A DNA stretch of 64,000 nt from an uncultured Oscillospiraceae bacterium. Its GTDB lineage: Bacteria > Bacillota > Clostridia > Oscillospirales > Ruminococcaceae. Under the pieces are notes generated by a model that saw only the letters and a list, made by a program, of their open reading frames with translations, did not search any database and was not told the DNA's origin. Below, in pieces: positions 6,401-15,611 of this stretch. Each line of letters starts with the position of its first letter. The stretch's first letter is position 1. The position numbers were made by a program, and so were the translations under genes. Where the stretch lies: NCBI GenBank assembly GCA_949741215.1, contig CATJLA010000087.1, positions 1-64,000 on the forward strand. The letters run 5' to 3'.

Positions 6401-7297
6401 GTGAATAAAGGCGTTTACACGGTGCAAAGGCTGATCGACTGGATAGACGACCATATTACGGAAAATCCCCCCTTATCCAGGATGGCGGAGCAGGCGGGGT
6501 ATTCTCCATGGTACTGCTCGGAGCTGTTTCGTCGGATTACAGGGATGACGGTGAGGGAATATATGGCAAAACGACGGTTGTGCCTGGCGGCTTTTGCTCT
6601 GCGGGATACGAATATGCCCATTATAGAGATTGCGCTTACATATGGGTTTTCTTCCCAGCAGGCCTTGACAAGGGCCTTTACCAACGCGTACGGGCGCGCG
6701 CCGGCCGCGTACCGGAGGAACCCTGTGCCAATCCCTGTGACGGTCAAAAAGATCGTTGTCACACCCTTGGACAATATGGAACAAGGAGGTTTTATGATGA
6801 GTAATTTAGCAGTACCTGCTTATCGGGTAGAGCATATCCCTGCCCACAGGTTTTTGGGGGTATACGGTTATGCGGAGACCTCAGAGGGGGCGGTTTGGCC
6901 CGCCCATGACTGCGATCTCCTTTGCGGGATTGTGCAAAGCTTTACGGCCGGCCACCCGGTGGTTGCAAATCACACCGCAGGCTGGAAATGGGTAAACGGC
7001 GAAAGAAAATACTTTTACGGGGTGGGGGTGGAGCCCGATTATCAAGGGCCGGTTCCCGAGGGGTTTACTTTGACCGGGATTTTGCCGGAAAGCTATTATC
7101 TTGTGTTTTTTCACCCGCCCTTTGACTATCTTTCCGAAAACGGGGAGGTGATGAGGAGAGTGGAGAACTTAGCCTGGAGCTTTGATCCGGCCTCCATTGG
7201 CTATGAGTGGAACGAGGCACTTTGCCAGGATTACCAGCGGCATTATCCGGAGGTGCTTGGGTACCAGGTGCTTCGGCCGGTGAAAAAAATCAAATAA
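6401..7297 (+). CDS. AraC-family regulator with GyrI-like effector domain
   Basis: 298-residue regulator. Residues 1-115 carry two AraC helix-turn-helix units (SRMAEQAGYSPWYCSELFRR and IIEIALTYGFSSQQALTRAF, then the conserved Pro-containing end AYGRAPAAYRR). The C-terminal 150 residues form an AraC_E_bind/GyrI-like small-molecule domain (VPAYRVEHIPAHRFLGVYGY...ESYYLVFFHPPFDYL...LGYQVLRPV), as in the SoxS-like/Rob/BmrR effector-binding folds. Ligand unknown. Start chosen at GTG 6401, with GGAGG 9 nt upstream; the frame is open for 30 more codons but that stretch does not resemble the family. Followed by a strong terminator. Confidence 0.85.
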   Translation: MNKGVYTVQRLIDWIDDHITENPPLSRMAEQAGYSPWYCSELFRRITGMTVREYMAKRRLCLAAFALRDTNMPIIEIALTYGFSSQQALTRAFTNAYGRAPAAYRRNPVPIPVTVKKIVVTPLDNMEQGGFMMSNLAVPAYRVEHIPAHRFLGVYGYAETSEGAVWPAHDCDLLCGIVQSFTAGHPVVANHTAGWKWVNGERKYFYGVGVEPDYQGPVPEGFTLTGILPESYYLVFFHPPFDYLSENGEVMRRVENLAWSFDPASIGYEWNEALCQDYQRHYPEVLGYQVLRPVKKIK

Positions 7298-7313
7298 ACC
7301 GGTGCGGTTCGGG

Positions 7314-7354
7314 AAAAAGGATGGCGGCTTTTGAAAAGGGCTGCCGTCCTTTTT
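7314..7354 (+). terminator. Terminator of the AraC/GyrI-like gene
   Basis: Stem AAAAAGGATGGCGGC / GCTGCCGTCCTTTT (two G-U pairs) with its T-run in the descending arm. Confidence 0.85.
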
Positions 7355-7427
7355 GAATAAGAGGGCCGGGCGGGAAAAAAGTTTACATCTTGTTTTTGGG
7401 TTTTTTCCATTTACGGCTGTTTTTTTG

Positions 7428-7456
7428 TTGTTACTGCTGGGGCGGGATGTTATAAT
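7428..7456 (+). promoter_or_regulatory. secA upstream promoter P1
   Basis: TTGTTA (7428-7433), 17-bp spacer, TATAAT (7451-7456). It lies about 215 nt upstream of the secA start, giving a long leader. Confidence 0.7.
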
Positions 7457-7562
7457 AAGTAGGAATAGCTCTTTGGGGGGCTTTGCAAAAGAAATTAGGC
7501 GCGATGTCCCTGAAAAATAGCGGAAAATATGGAAATAATGGCTTTGAACGCCGGATGGGGGT

Positions 7563-7591
7563 TTGACAAAAAATTCCTTTCGGGATACAAT
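7563..7591 (+). promoter_or_regulatory. secA proximal promoter P2
   Basis: TTGACA (7563-7568), 17-bp spacer, TACAAT (7586-7591). It lies inside the transcript from P1, so secA appears to have tandem promoters. Confidence 0.8.
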
Positions 7592-7670
7592 GAAAATTGC
7601 GGATTCTTTCAGCACTTTTTTGTGCTTTTGGATAGAAGCGGCCAACAACTATGATTAAGAGGTGTTTTAC

Positions 7671-10415
7671 ATGGGTTTTATGGAGAAAATATTCGGTTCC
7701 TACTCCAAACGGGAGCTGAAGCGGGTGAACCCCATAGCGCAAAAGGTTTTTGACTTGGAGGACGAGTTTAAGAAGAAAACAGACGATGAGCTGAAAGCCA
7801 TGACCCCTAAATTTAAGGAGAGGCTGGCTAACGGGGAAACGTTGGACGACCTGCTGCCCGAGGCATTTGCTACCTGCCGGGAGGTAACTGACAGAGTGCT
7901 GGGCAAAAGGCACTTCCCGGTGCAGATTATCGGCGGCATTGTGCTGCACCAGGGCCGTATTGCCGAGATGAAAACCGGTGAGGGGAAAACCCAGGTGGCT
8001 GCTTTGCCCGCCTACCTGAATGCCTTGGAGGGAAAAGGAGTTCATGTGGTTACGGTGAATGACTATCTGGCCAAGTACGGCTCGGAGCAGATGGGCAAGA
8101 TTTACCGGTTTTTGGGGCTTTCTGTCGGCCTGATTGTAAGTGGGCTGGATAATGAGCAGCGGCGTCAGGCTTATGCTGCTGATATTACCTATGGTACCAA
8201 TAACGAGTTCGGATTTGATTACCTGCGGGACAATATGGTTACCTACAAGGCCCAGCAGGTGCAGAGAGGGCACCGGTTTGCTATTGTGGATGAGGTGGAC
8301 TCTATCCTGATTGACGAGGCCAGGACGCCGTTGATTATCTCCGGGCAGGGGGATAAATCTACCGACCTGTACAAGCAGGCGGACGTGTTTGCCAGAAAGC
8401 TGACCTGTGTGCGGGTAAAGGAGCTGGACGACAAGCAGGACAACGACAGCGCTTATGACGCTGATTATATTGTGGACGAAAAGGCGAAAACCGCAACCTT
8501 GACCCCCAGCGGTGTAAAAAAGGCGGAAACCTATTTTAATGTGGAAAATTTGATGGATCCGGAGAATATGACGCTGCAGCACCACGTGAACCAGGCGATT
8601 AAAGCTCATGGCATTATGCACCGGGATGTAGATTATGTCGTGAAGGATAACGAGGTTATTATTGTTGACGAGTTTACGGGACGTTTGATGATTGGACGGC
8701 GGTATAACGAGGGGCTGCACCAGGCGATTGAGGCCAAGGAGAATGTGCAGGTTGCCCATGAGTCCAAAACGCTGGCGACGATTACCTTCCAGAACTTTTT
8801 TAGGATGTACGAGAAGCTTTCCGGCATGACCGGTACAGCGCTGACTGAGGAAAGCGAGTTCAGGGAGATTTATAACCTGGATGTGGTGGAGATTCCTACC
8901 AATATGCCGGTGATCCGGAAGGACCATGCGGATGTGGTGTATAAAACCGAAAAAGCCAAGTACAACGCTGTTGTTGACCAGGTGGTGGTCTGCCATGAGA
9001 AGGGCCAGCCGGTGCTGGTGGGTACGGTTTCCATCGATAAGTCCGAGCTGTTAAGCGGGATGCTGAAGCGCCGGGGGATCAAGCATGAGGTGCTGAACGC
9101 CAAGCAGCATGAAAAAGAGGCGGAGATTGTGGCCCAGGCCGGTAAGTTTGGGGCGGTTACTATCGCTACCAACATGGCGGGACGGGGCACGGATATTATG
9201 CTGGGCGGCAACGCGGAATTTCTTGCCAAGGCTGAAATGCGGCGGATGCAGATTCCGGAGGAGATTATTACCGAGGCGATTGGCTATGGTGAGACCGATG
9301 ACGAGGAGATTTTATCCGCCAGAAAAACCTTTATTGAATTGGAACAGAAATATAAGGAGCAGATACGTCCGGAAGGGGAAAAGGTAAAGGAAGCCGGGGG
9401 CCTGTTTATTGTGGGCACCGAGCGGCATGAGTCCCGCCGGATTGACAACCAGCTGCGGGGCCGTTCCGGACGGTTGGGGGACCCGGGTGAGAGCCGGTTT
9501 TTCCTCTCGCTGGAGGACGATTTGATGCGGCTGTTTGGCGGGGAGCGGATACAGAATTTGATGGACACGATGGGCGTGGAAGAGGACATGCCCATTGAAA
9601 ACCGGATGCTTACCGGGGCCATTGAGTCCGCCCAGAGCAAGGTGGAGCTACGGAACTTTAGTATCCGGAAAAATGTGCTGCAGTATGACGACGTGATGAA
9701 CCGGCAGCGGGAGATTATTTACGGGCAGCGGGAGCAGGTGCTGGCCGGGGAGGATATCTCTGCGTCCATCAAGAAGATGGTGAAGGACTCTGTTTCCGGC
9801 ACGGTGGATGCTTATCTGGCGGACAACGAGGCGAAATATCAGTGGAACCTGGACGGGCTGCGGGACTTTTATTTGGGCTGGCTGACTGTGCCGGACGATT
9901 TCGTCTTTGAAAATGACGAGGCGCTGGAGGCTATTACAAAAGAGCAGATTAAGGAACAGCTGACTGACAGGGCCATGAAGTTTTATGACTTTAGAGAGAA
10001 CCAGTTTGGCTCCAAGATTATGCGGGAGCTGGAGCGGGTGATTTTGCTGAAAAATGTGGATACCCTGTGGATGGATCACATTGACGCTATGGACGAGCTG
10101 AAAAAGGGGATTTCCCTGCGGGCGTATGCCCAGCGGGACCCGGCGGTGGAGTATCGGATTGAAGGCTTTGAGATGTTTGACCAGATGGTGCATTCCATTC
10201 AGGAAAACACTGTAAAGATGCTGTATACCGTACAGCTGCGACCGGAGGCCGGGGAGCCCAAGCGGGAGCAGGTGGCCAAGCCTACTCAGGCAAGCGGTGG
10301 GTCCGCCAACAGCAGTGAGGGGACTACGGTACAGGCTAAGTCCAGCAAGGTGGGGCGGAATGACCCCTGCCCCTGCGGGAGCGGGAAGAAGTATAAAAAG
10401 TGCTGTGGGCGGTAA
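7671..10415 (+). CDS. secA: SecA, preprotein translocase ATPase
   Basis: Essential motor that drives unfolded preproteins through SecYEG. 914 residues, full length. MKTGEGKT (about 100-107) is Walker [18 protein letters not shown] is the DEAD-like Walker B plus the preprotein cross-linking start, [15 protein letters not shown] and [20 protein letters not shown] are helicase motifs V and VI, and the C-terminus [16 protein letters not shown] is the zinc-binding SEC-C tail that contacts SecB or ribosomes. The ATG at 7671 follows AGAGGTG by 7 nt; a GTG three codons earlier overlaps the Shine-Dalgarno. Transcribed from two promoters upstream, possibly with the acetyltransferase gene 54 bp downstream. 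Confidence 0.99.
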   Translation: MGFMEKIFGSYSKRELKRVNPIAQKVFDLEDEFKKKTDDELKAMTPKFKERLANGETLDDLLPEAFATCREVTDRVLGKRHFPVQIIGGIVLHQGRIAEMKTGEGKTQVAALPAYLNALEGKGVHVVTVNDYLAKYGSEQMGKIYRFLGLSVGLIVSGLDNEQRRQAYAADITYGTNNEFGFDYLRDNMVTYKAQQVQRGHRFAIVDEVDSILIDEARTPLIISGQGDKSTDLYKQADVFARKLTCVRVKELDDKQDNDSAYDADYIVDEKAKTATLTPSGVKKAETYFNVENLMDPENMTLQHHVNQAIKAHGIMHRDVDYVVKDNEVIIVDEFTGRLMIGRRYNEGLHQAIEAKENVQVAHESKTLATITFQNFFRMYEKLSGMTGTALTEESEFREIYNLDVVEIPTNMPVIRKDHADVVYKTEKAKYNAVVDQVVVCHEKGQPVLVGTVSIDKSELLSGMLKRRGIKHEVLNAKQHEKEAEIVAQAGKFGAVTIATNMAGRGTDIMLGGNAEFLAKAEMRRMQIPEEIITEAIGYGETDDEEILSARKTFIELEQKYKEQIRPEGEKVKEAGGLFIVGTERHESRRIDNQLRGRSGRLGDPGESRFFLSLEDDLMRLFGGERIQNLMDTMGVEEDMPIENRMLTGAIESAQSKVELRNFSIRKNVLQYDDVMNRQREIIYGQREQVLAGEDISASIKKMVKDSVSGTVDAYLADNEAKYQWNLDGLRDFYLGWLTVPDDFVFENDEALEAITKEQIKEQLTDRAMKFYDFRENQFGSKIMRELERVILLKNVDTLWMDHIDAMDELKKGISLRAYAQRDPAVEYRIEGFEMFDQMVHSIQENTVKMLYTVQLRPEAGEPKREQVAKPTQASGGSANSSEGTTVQAKSSKVGRNDPCPCGSGKKYKKCCGR

Positions 10416-10469
10416 AAGCACGACGGTGCTGCTTTACAATGCCCCCAGCTTTAAGGGAGGCCCGCAAAG

Positions 10470-10913
10470 ATGATGATTGAGCCGGTAACTGCCGATTCCT
10501 TGACAGAGGCGGCGAAAATCCATTCTGCAAGCTGGAAGGAATCTCATAAGGGCTTTTGTACGCCGGAGTTTGTGGCGCTGCATACGCCGGAACGGCAGAA
10601 AAGCTACCTGGAGGCAGAGATTGCAAAGGGGAACCGGGTGTATCTGCTTACCGACCATAAGCCGGTGGGGATTGTTTCGGTTTGCGGCAGCCTGATTGGG
10701 AATCTGTATGTCCTGCCGGAGGAGCAGAACAAAGGCTATGGGACGAAACTGCTGGCTTTTGCAGTCTGCCACTGTGAGGGGACGCCGTTTTTATGGGTTC
10801 TCAATACAAATCACGGCGCCCGGCGGCTCTATGAGAGCAGCGGGTTCCGGTTTACAGGTAAAACCATCGTGCATTCTGATTCCCTATATGAAATGGAATT
10901 CAGGCTACATTAA
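10470..10913 (+). CDS. GNAT-family N-acetyltransferase
   Basis: 147-residue GCN5-related acetyltransferase. The acetyl-CoA binding signature is LYVLPEEQNKGYGTKLLAFA (Q/R-x-x-G-x-G/A equivalent at QNKGYG), followed by LWVLNTNHGARRLYESSGFRFTG, the typical motif B with the conserved Asn and the Tyr general acid region. Substrate unknown. GGGAGG lies 9 nt before the ATG. Downstream of secA by 54 bp with no terminator between, so read-through co-transcription is possible. A strong terminator follows. Confidence 0.9.
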   Translation: MMIEPVTADSLTEAAKIHSASWKESHKGFCTPEFVALHTPERQKSYLEAEIAKGNRVYLLTDHKPVGIVSVCGSLIGNLYVLPEEQNKGYGTKLLAFAVCHCEGTPFLWVLNTNHGARRLYESSGFRFTGKTIVHSDSLYEMEFRLH

Positions 10914-10926
10914 CAATCAGAGAAAG

Positions 10927-10959
10927 AAAAAGCAGGCTCCAAGCGGGGCCTGCTTTTTT
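10927..10959 (+). terminator. Terminator after the acetyltransferase
   Basis: AAAAAGCAGGCTCC-AAGC-GGGGCCTGCTTTTTT hairpin. Confidence 0.9.
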
Positions 10960-11025
10960 GCGCGGTGGATGCACTTGTTGCCGGGGACTTGCCGGGAGGC
11001 AGAAGAAAATCGGGCGGCAGTCCTG

Positions 11026-11283
11026 TCACGCAGAGAGGATTTTGCGGATGGCCTCCTCGGTTAGGCCGTACTGCTGGGCTAGCTGGGGGACGTTAGCGCC
11101 TGCCCGGTAAGCCTCCCGAATGGCCTGGTTGCGCTGTTTGTAATAGCTGCGGGCGCCGGAGGCCTCTCCCCAGGGCTTTTTTTCTCCGGCGGCGGGAACG
11201 TAGAGCATGCCGCCGGAAATGTATTGCTGCAGTTCTCGGAGAAGCTTGTCTGGAAGTATATTTTGTGCATTTTTATACCTCAT
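11026..11283 (-). CDS. CD3324-like small helix-turn-helix protein
   Basis: 85-residue protein with the conserved pattern YKNAQNILPDKLLRELQQYI, then WGEASGARSYYKQRNQAIREAY and a C-terminal helix-turn-helix (VPQLAQQYGLTEEAIRKIL). I recognise this as the Clostridia CD3324-type family; function unknown but probably DNA-binding. The ATG at 11283 overlaps the end of the upstream gene by 11 bp, with GAGG 9 nt before it. The two genes are therefore translationally linked. Confidence 0.8.
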   Translation of the reverse strand: MRYKNAQNILPDKLLRELQQYISGGMLYVPAAGEKKPWGEASGARSYYKQRNQAIREAYRAGANVPQLAQQYGLTEEAIRKILSA

Positions 11284-12310
11284 GGAGAAAATCCTCTCGG
11301 GTGGGATATTCCCGAATATGGCCGCCGCCGGACTGGATAGCCTGGCGCATCTGCTGCTCCAGCTTATCGGCATGGGCGGCAAAGGCGGGGAGGTTTTGAG
11401 GGTCAAAATGGGACATCAGCTCCATTTTGGGCAGGTTAAAGTCCTCACAGACGTCGTTTAGCTCCTTTTGCAGAAAGCTGCCCCAGTAGCAGCAGCCGGA
11501 TACGTCCCCCAAGGCGGCGTAATGGCGGATGCGCAGCCAGGTGTAGGAAAGCTCGCCGTACCAGTCAGCCAAATCCTGAAAGTTATGTTCCGGGGACGGG
11601 GCTGCGTCCGGACAGCTGAGGGCGGCTGAGGTTATGGCAATCAGCCGGTGACAGAGCTGTTTGAGGCAGGGTTCGTCCGTTTCGGCCACAAGGGCGGCGG
11701 AAAGCTCGGCGTAATTTTGGGGCAGCCCGCCCATTTGACGCAGCTCCTCCAGGCGGAGGGCAGAGTGTGTTCCTTTGAAACAGCGGCCTTGGGCGAAGCA
11801 GAGTGCGCGGTCCAGGAAATAGGAGATGTAGTTGGCAGCCATCTTTACATCGCTGCCGCTGCTGAACAGCAGGTTCAGGTACAGCTGCCGCGCCTGCTGA
11901 AAAGCCTCTAAGCTGCGGGCCCGCTGCTGCACCGGGTCGCTCAGGTTCTTTTGCAGACGGGACTGCAGATCCCGGAACCGCTGGGCGTCCTCGGGGGTGC
12001 GGGCGTACATGATTTCTCCGTCTGCCAGGCAGGAGAGATTTTGCTCCTCCAGGGAGGCAAAGCGCTCCAGACGCTGCCACTCAATGCCCCAGATGTCAAA
12101 CCCGATGCCCTCTAAAATAAAGGTTTGGGCAAAGCGGCGGCCTTTATCGGTGATAGGCACAAAATAGCTGAAGGCGGGCGGGGTGGGGTCCATTCGCCAG
12201 AGGCTGTGGGAGATTACCAGGGCAATATCGTCGGCATACTGCTCCCGGATGGTATTCAGCACCCATTGGTTTACAAACTGCTGGGTATCGTTTTCATGGA
12301 TCTTGTTCAT
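11273..12310 (-). CDS. Uncharacterised protein, possibly nucleotidyltransferase-like
   Basis: 345-residue soluble protein. The N-terminal 110 residues (ADDIALVISHSLWRMDP, FSYFVPITDKGRRFA, GIGFDIWGIEWQRLERF) look like a degenerate nucleotidyltransferase-type fold, followed by an all-helical C-terminal region with many Leu, Gln and Trp. I do not see a clear catalytic DxD, so this is only a suggestion. GAGGGA precedes the ATG by 6 nt. It overlaps the CD3324-like gene by 11 bp (stop 11273, start 11283), so the two are produced together. A minus-strand terminator at 12464-12496 separates it from ricT. Confidence 0.7.
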   Translation of the reverse strand: MNKIHENDTQQFVNQWVLNTIREQYADDIALVISHSLWRMDPTPPAFSYFVPITDKGRRFAQTFILEGIGFDIWGIEWQRLERFASLEEQNLSCLADGEIMYARTPEDAQRFRDLQSRLQKNLSDPVQQRARSLEAFQQARQLYLNLLFSSGSDVKMAANYISYFLDRALCFAQGRCFKGTHSALRLEELRQMGGLPQNYAELSAALVAETDEPCLKQLCHRLIAITSAALSCPDAAPSPEHNFQDLADWYGELSYTWLRIRHYAALGDVSGCCYWGSFLQKELNDVCEDFNLPKMELMSHFDPQNLPAFAAHADKLEQQMRQAIQSGGGHIREYPTREDFLHEV

Positions 12311-12463
12311 TCAAATCCCTCGCTTTTATTTAGGTATAGAAGTCAAACCGGTTTGTTCTGGTTTTATCCTATCATAAAAGGATGGCGGGGAAAAGAGAGA
12401 AAACTTGTAAAAACGTTTGGTTTGCAGGACGTCACTGAAAAAGATAGGCCGGTGCGGAACGCC

Positions 12464-12496
12464 AAAAAGGCTGCCGCGGGATGAACCGCAGCAGCC
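12464..12496 (-). terminator. Terminator of the ricT transcript
   Basis: Minus strand: GGCTGCTGCGG-TTCATC-CCGCGGCAGCC followed by TTTTT (plus-strand A-run 12464-12468). Confidence 0.85.
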
Positions 12497-12524
12497 ACGT
12501 CTAAATTTAATGAAAAAGCAGAGG

Positions 12525-13385
12525 TTATTCGATGCCTTTGAGGGCCTCTGCTTCCGCTTTTTCTACCCGGATTTGGGAATCCCGCAGCAGGCGGACCTCC
12601 TTTTTGGGGTACAGCTTGGGGATACCGTCGCTTTTTTCCAGCATGACCTTCAGCATACCGGTAAGCAGGTTGACCTCGGTAACAGTGCCTTTGCCGTCCG
12701 CCGTGGAGACATAGGCGCCTACCTTGGGGGTGGTGCGCAGCAGGGATTCGTAGGCGTTCTGCTCGTATTTGAGGCAGCACATCAGCCGGCCGCAGATACC
12801 GGAGATTTTAGTGGGATTCAGGGAAAGACTTTGCTCCTTGGCCATTTTGATGGAAACCGGCTGGAACTCCCCTAAAAAGGAGGAGCAGCAGAAGGGACGG
12901 CCGCAGATGCCGATGCCCCCCAGCATTTTGGCTTCGTCCCGAACGCCGATCTGCCGCAGCTCGATACGGGTGCGGAAAACGGAGGCAAGGTCCTTTACCA
13001 GCTCCCGGAAGTCCACCCGGCCGTCCGCCGTGAAATAGAACAGGATTTTGTTGTTGTCAAAGGTGTATTCTACGTCGATCAGCTTCATGTTCAGCTTATG
13101 ATCGGCGATTTTTTTCAGGCAGATGGCAAAGGCTTGCTTTTCCTTTTCCTCATTGGCTTTTACCCGCTTCAGATCCTCCGGCGTTGCCACCCGGACCACC
13201 TGCTTTAAGGGCTTGACCACCTGTTCCTCCAGGATTTGGCGGTTGGCCATGGCTACCTCGCCGCATTCTACACCGCGGGCGGTTTCTACAATCACCCGTG
13301 TGCCTACCTCTACCTGGTTGGCGCCGGGGTCAAAATAATAGATTTTTCCTACGTCCTTAAATCGGACTCCGATTACTTCTGCCAC
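12525..13385 (-). CDS. ricT: RicT (YaaT), PSP1-domain regulatory iron-sulfur protein
   Basis: 286-residue PSP1-family protein, matching RicT of the RicA/F/T (Y-) complex that in Bacillus binds two [4Fe-4S] clusters and directs RNase Y-dependent mRNA maturation, competence and sporulation. Cys161, 166, 167 and Cys198, 203, 204 (CGRPFCC and CGRLMCC) are the expected cluster ligands. The N-terminal strand set VGVRF-like, KIYYFDP, and the PSP1 core FYFTADGRVDFRELVKDLA are intact. GTG start at 13385 with GGAGG 6 nt upstream. It lies two genes downstream of holB, the order seen near the B. subtilis origin apart from the inserted cupin gene. Confidence 0.95.
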   Translation of the reverse strand: MAEVIGVRFKDVGKIYYFDPGANQVEVGTRVIVETARGVECGEVAMANRQILEEQVVKPLKQVVRVATPEDLKRVKANEEKEKQAFAICLKKIADHKLNMKLIDVEYTFDNNKILFYFTADGRVDFRELVKDLASVFRTRIELRQIGVRDEAKMLGGIGICGRPFCCSSFLGEFQPVSIKMAKEQSLSLNPTKISGICGRLMCCLKYEQNAYESLLRTTPKVGAYVSTADGKGTVTEVNLLTGMLKVMLEKSDGIPKLYPKKEVRLLRDSQIRVEKAEAEALKGIE

Positions 13386-13468
13386 AAATGTCCTCCTTTT
13401 TTATGGCTGCCGGCAAACAGGGCTTGCCGGCGCGTGTGGTTTGTGTTTGGGGACGGAACTGCAGGGTG

Positions 13469-13783
13469 TTATTCCCGTGCTACAGAGATTTTAATCACCT
13501 TCAGGGGCTGATTCCCGTGGTTCCAGATGGAGTGGGGGATCATGCCGTTGACAAAAAACATTTCATCCTTTTGGACGATATGGCTTTCCGCTCCGGTAAT
13601 GACTTCCGCTTCGCCCTCCACTACGATGAAAATGTGGTTATCGCTGTGGGTATGATTGCCTTGAGGGCCGCCGCCGTTCTTTTCGATATAGGCTACCGCG
13701 CCCCACTGGATGGTACCCATGTTGTCAAACAGCTTTTTGGCTAAAAAACCGGTGTGTCCTTCCGGCGTGATAAATCCTTCCAT
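13469..13783 (-). CDS. Small cupin-domain protein
   Basis: 104-residue single-domain cupin. Metal motif 1 is GNHTHSDNHIFIVVEGE (two His, Glu position shifted) and motif 2 is FFVNGMIPHSIWN (His). Such proteins bind a metal and may be sugar isomerases, dioxygenases or sensors; there is no basis to choose. GGAGG 10 nt before the ATG. It interrupts the conserved ricT-holB pair: 83 bp before ricT and 80 bp after holB, so it probably shares their transcript. Confidence 0.85.
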   Translation of the reverse strand: MEGFITPEGHTGFLAKKLFDNMGTIQWGAVAYIEKNGGGPQGNHTHSDNHIFIVVEGEAEVITGAESHIVQKDEMFFVNGMIPHSIWNHGNQPLKVIKISVARE

Positions 13784-13863
13784 AACGAAGTATCCTCCCT
13801 TTTGGGACAGCTGCCGGGAGAGCCTGAGATAACAAACCGGCTGTGCCGTCCCGCAAAAAATAA

Positions 13864-14829
13864 TTATGTGATTGCTTTGATTTTTGCGCTGAGACCTGCG
13901 AGAATTAGGGTAAGGTTGACGTTTTGGCCTAATAACTCCGCAGTATCTTCTATTATATCAATTATTTTTACCCACTGCAATGCCGAAAGCCTGGAAGAAT
14001 GCTGTTTTGTAAAGGAATTTTCGGAATGTTTGGAAAATTTCTCCGCCGCCATCTCCTTACAGAGCTCTTTGAGAAGGGGGAGGACGGCGAGAAGCTGGTC
14101 TTTTTTACGGTCATACCGAGTAAGGTAGGCGGCCAGCTGGAACTCGTCATCCTGAAGAATGTGGGTGAGCAGCTGCCGGGCTTGGGGGCCGGGGCCGTCC
14201 TCCGGTTGGGCGGCAAGGGCCATAGCTTTGCCGATATTGCCGCCTGCTTCCTCCGCAAGCTGGCGGAGATGTTCTGGAGGTTCTTGAGGAAGCTGTTGGG
14301 TAAGATAGCTGAAGCACTGGCTGGGGGTAGGAGGCTGCAAGGAGAATACGGCGCAGCGGGATACCACTGTTTCCAGCAGGGAGGAGCGGTTCTCACACAG
14401 CAGCAGGAACATACCGTGAGCGGGGGGTTCCTCCAGGATTTTGAGAAGGGCGTTTTGGGCGGAGACTGTCATATTTTGGGCGTTTTGCAGGAGGTAGATT
14501 TTTTTTTCGCCTTCATTGGGGGCGATTTGGATGGTTTCACGGATTTGGCGGATGGTTTCGATATGAAAAGAGAGGGGGGCGGTGCAGGATTCGCCCACGG
14601 TGATCCAATCCGGATGGACGCCGCGCTGGGCCTTTTTGCAGCCGGTACAGAGGCCGCAGGGCGGGGTTTGGCCGGTACAGAGGACGGCCTGGGCCAGAGC
14701 GCGGGCCACGGTGCGTTTGCCGGAGCCGGGTTCGCCCTCCAGCAGGATAGCGTGGGGCAGGCGGCGGTTTTGGGACATTTCCCGTAGGGTTTGGATAAGC
14801 TGGCGGTTGGCGAGAAAGGTTTCCAGCAT
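13864..14829 (-). CDS. holB: DNA polymerase III delta-prime subunit
   Basis: 321-residue AAA+ clamp-loader subunit. Visible: GEPGSGKRT (P-loop, 32-40), zinc-binding cysteines in LCTG..CGLCTGCKK (51, 58, 61, 64), the NALLKILEEPP block and the SRC motif (VVSRCAVFSL). Unlike many delta-prime subunits it retains an intact P-loop, as usual in Firmicutes HolB. GGAGG precedes the ATG by 6 nt. A GCCGGAGCT/AGCTCCGGC hairpin at 14862-14895 lies in its leader, downstream of the darA terminator. Confidence 0.95.
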   Translation of the reverse strand: MLETFLANRQLIQTLREMSQNRRLPHAILLEGEPGSGKRTVARALAQAVLCTGQTPPCGLCTGCKKAQRGVHPDWITVGESCTAPLSFHIETIRQIRETIQIAPNEGEKKIYLLQNAQNMTVSAQNALLKILEEPPAHGMFLLLCENRSSLLETVVSRCAVFSLQPPTPSQCFSYLTQQLPQEPPEHLRQLAEEAGGNIGKAMALAAQPEDGPGPQARQLLTHILQDDEFQLAAYLTRYDRKKDQLLAVLPLLKELCKEMAAEKFSKHSENSFTKQHSSRLSALQWVKIIDIIEDTAELLGQNVNLTLILAGLSAKIKAIT

Positions 14830-14907
14830 GGTTGACCTCCGTTCCGCTTTTACAAGCTTGTGCCGGAGCTTGTTTTTTGGGGGGGAGAGCTCCGGCTGGG
14901 TTTTATC

Positions 14908-14934
14908 AAAAAAACAGGCAGACGCTGCCGCCTG
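14908..14934 (-). terminator. Terminator of darA
   Basis: Minus strand CAGGCGG-CAGCGT-CTGCCTG followed by TTTTTTT. Confidence 0.85.
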
Positions 14935-15058
14935 CCCCTTAGTTTATTACAGTTTTCAGGTTGCCCTTTTCAGACGGGAGAGCCTGCCTGGATGCCCATG
15001 GTTATGGAAAGGCAGGAGACAAAACGACGTCCTAAAAAGGGAGTGGAAAAAAGTGGCT

Positions 15059-15382
15059 TTACAGCTTCTCGAAGCGCTCTACGTCCATAACGAAAACGGT
15101 TGCGCCGCCGATGGTGACCTCAATGGGGAAGGAGGAGTACATACCTACGCCGTAAGAGGCGGTAGAGGGAACCATTTGGCTGCGTTTTTTGCTGTGCTCC
15201 CCAATAATTTTAATTACCTGATCCACCTTTTCGTCATCTGTACCTACCAGGAAGGTGGTGTTGCCGGACATTAAGAACCCGCCGGTAGTAGCCAGCTTAG
15301 TTACTGAAAACCTGGCTTTTGTCAGGCCGGAGGATACTTTGGAGCTGTCTTCATTTGATACAATGGCGAGAATTAACTTCAT
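15059..15382 (-). CDS. darA: DarA/PstA (YaaQ), cyclic-di-AMP receptor
   Basis: 107-residue PII-like protein that binds c-di-AMP as a trimer in B. subtilis, S. aureus and L. monocytogenes. The start MKLILAIVSNED, the loop GLTKARFSVTKLATTGGFL (T-loop base and adenine pocket), SGNTTFLVG and the end VTIGGATVFVMDVERFE are characteristic, and length matches the family. AAAGGAGG lies upstream of the ATG. It has its own terminator. Position between the decarboxylase family gene and holB mirrors yaaO-tmk-yaaQ-yaaR-holB in Bacillus, but tmk and yaaR are missing here. Confidence 0.96.
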   Translation of the reverse strand: MKLILAIVSNEDSSKVSSGLTKARFSVTKLATTGGFLMSGNTTFLVGTDDEKVDQVIKIIGEHSKKRSQMVPSTASYGVGMYSSFPIEVTIGGATVFVMDVERFEKL

Positions 15383-15400
15383 ACAAAAACCTCCTTTATT

Positions 15401-15592
15401 AAGTAAAAGGGAATAGTGAAGAGTGAATAGGGATAGAACGCTCCTATGGGAGCGATTTGAATGGTGCGGAGGAGGGGGCGGATTGGTGGTTTGGGGAATG
15501 GCTTGGGCAGTTATTGTTTACAGAGAAACCCTTTTCAAATCCGTCCCGCAGGGACACCTACACTATTTACTATTCACTATTACTTTTTACTT
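15401..15592. repeat. Dispersed repeat B, inverted pair of arms
   Basis: Left arm 15401-15461 (AAGTAAAAGGGAATAGTGAA start, hairpin CGCTCC-tatg-GGAGCG) and right arm 15536-15592 (hairpin GTCCC-gca-GGGAC, then ACTATTTACTATTCACTATT and TTACTT) face each other around a 75-bp core without parS. The 15383-15611 interval holds nothing else. Confidence 0.8.
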
Positions 15593-15611
15593 ATAAAATA
15601 TCTTCTTTTTT

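Noticed and set aside
7431-8996. Long open frame (over 500 codons) antisense to secA
   Set aside because: It is the shadow of a strongly biased coding sequence. No Shine-Dalgarno or family, and secA is unmistakable on the other strand.
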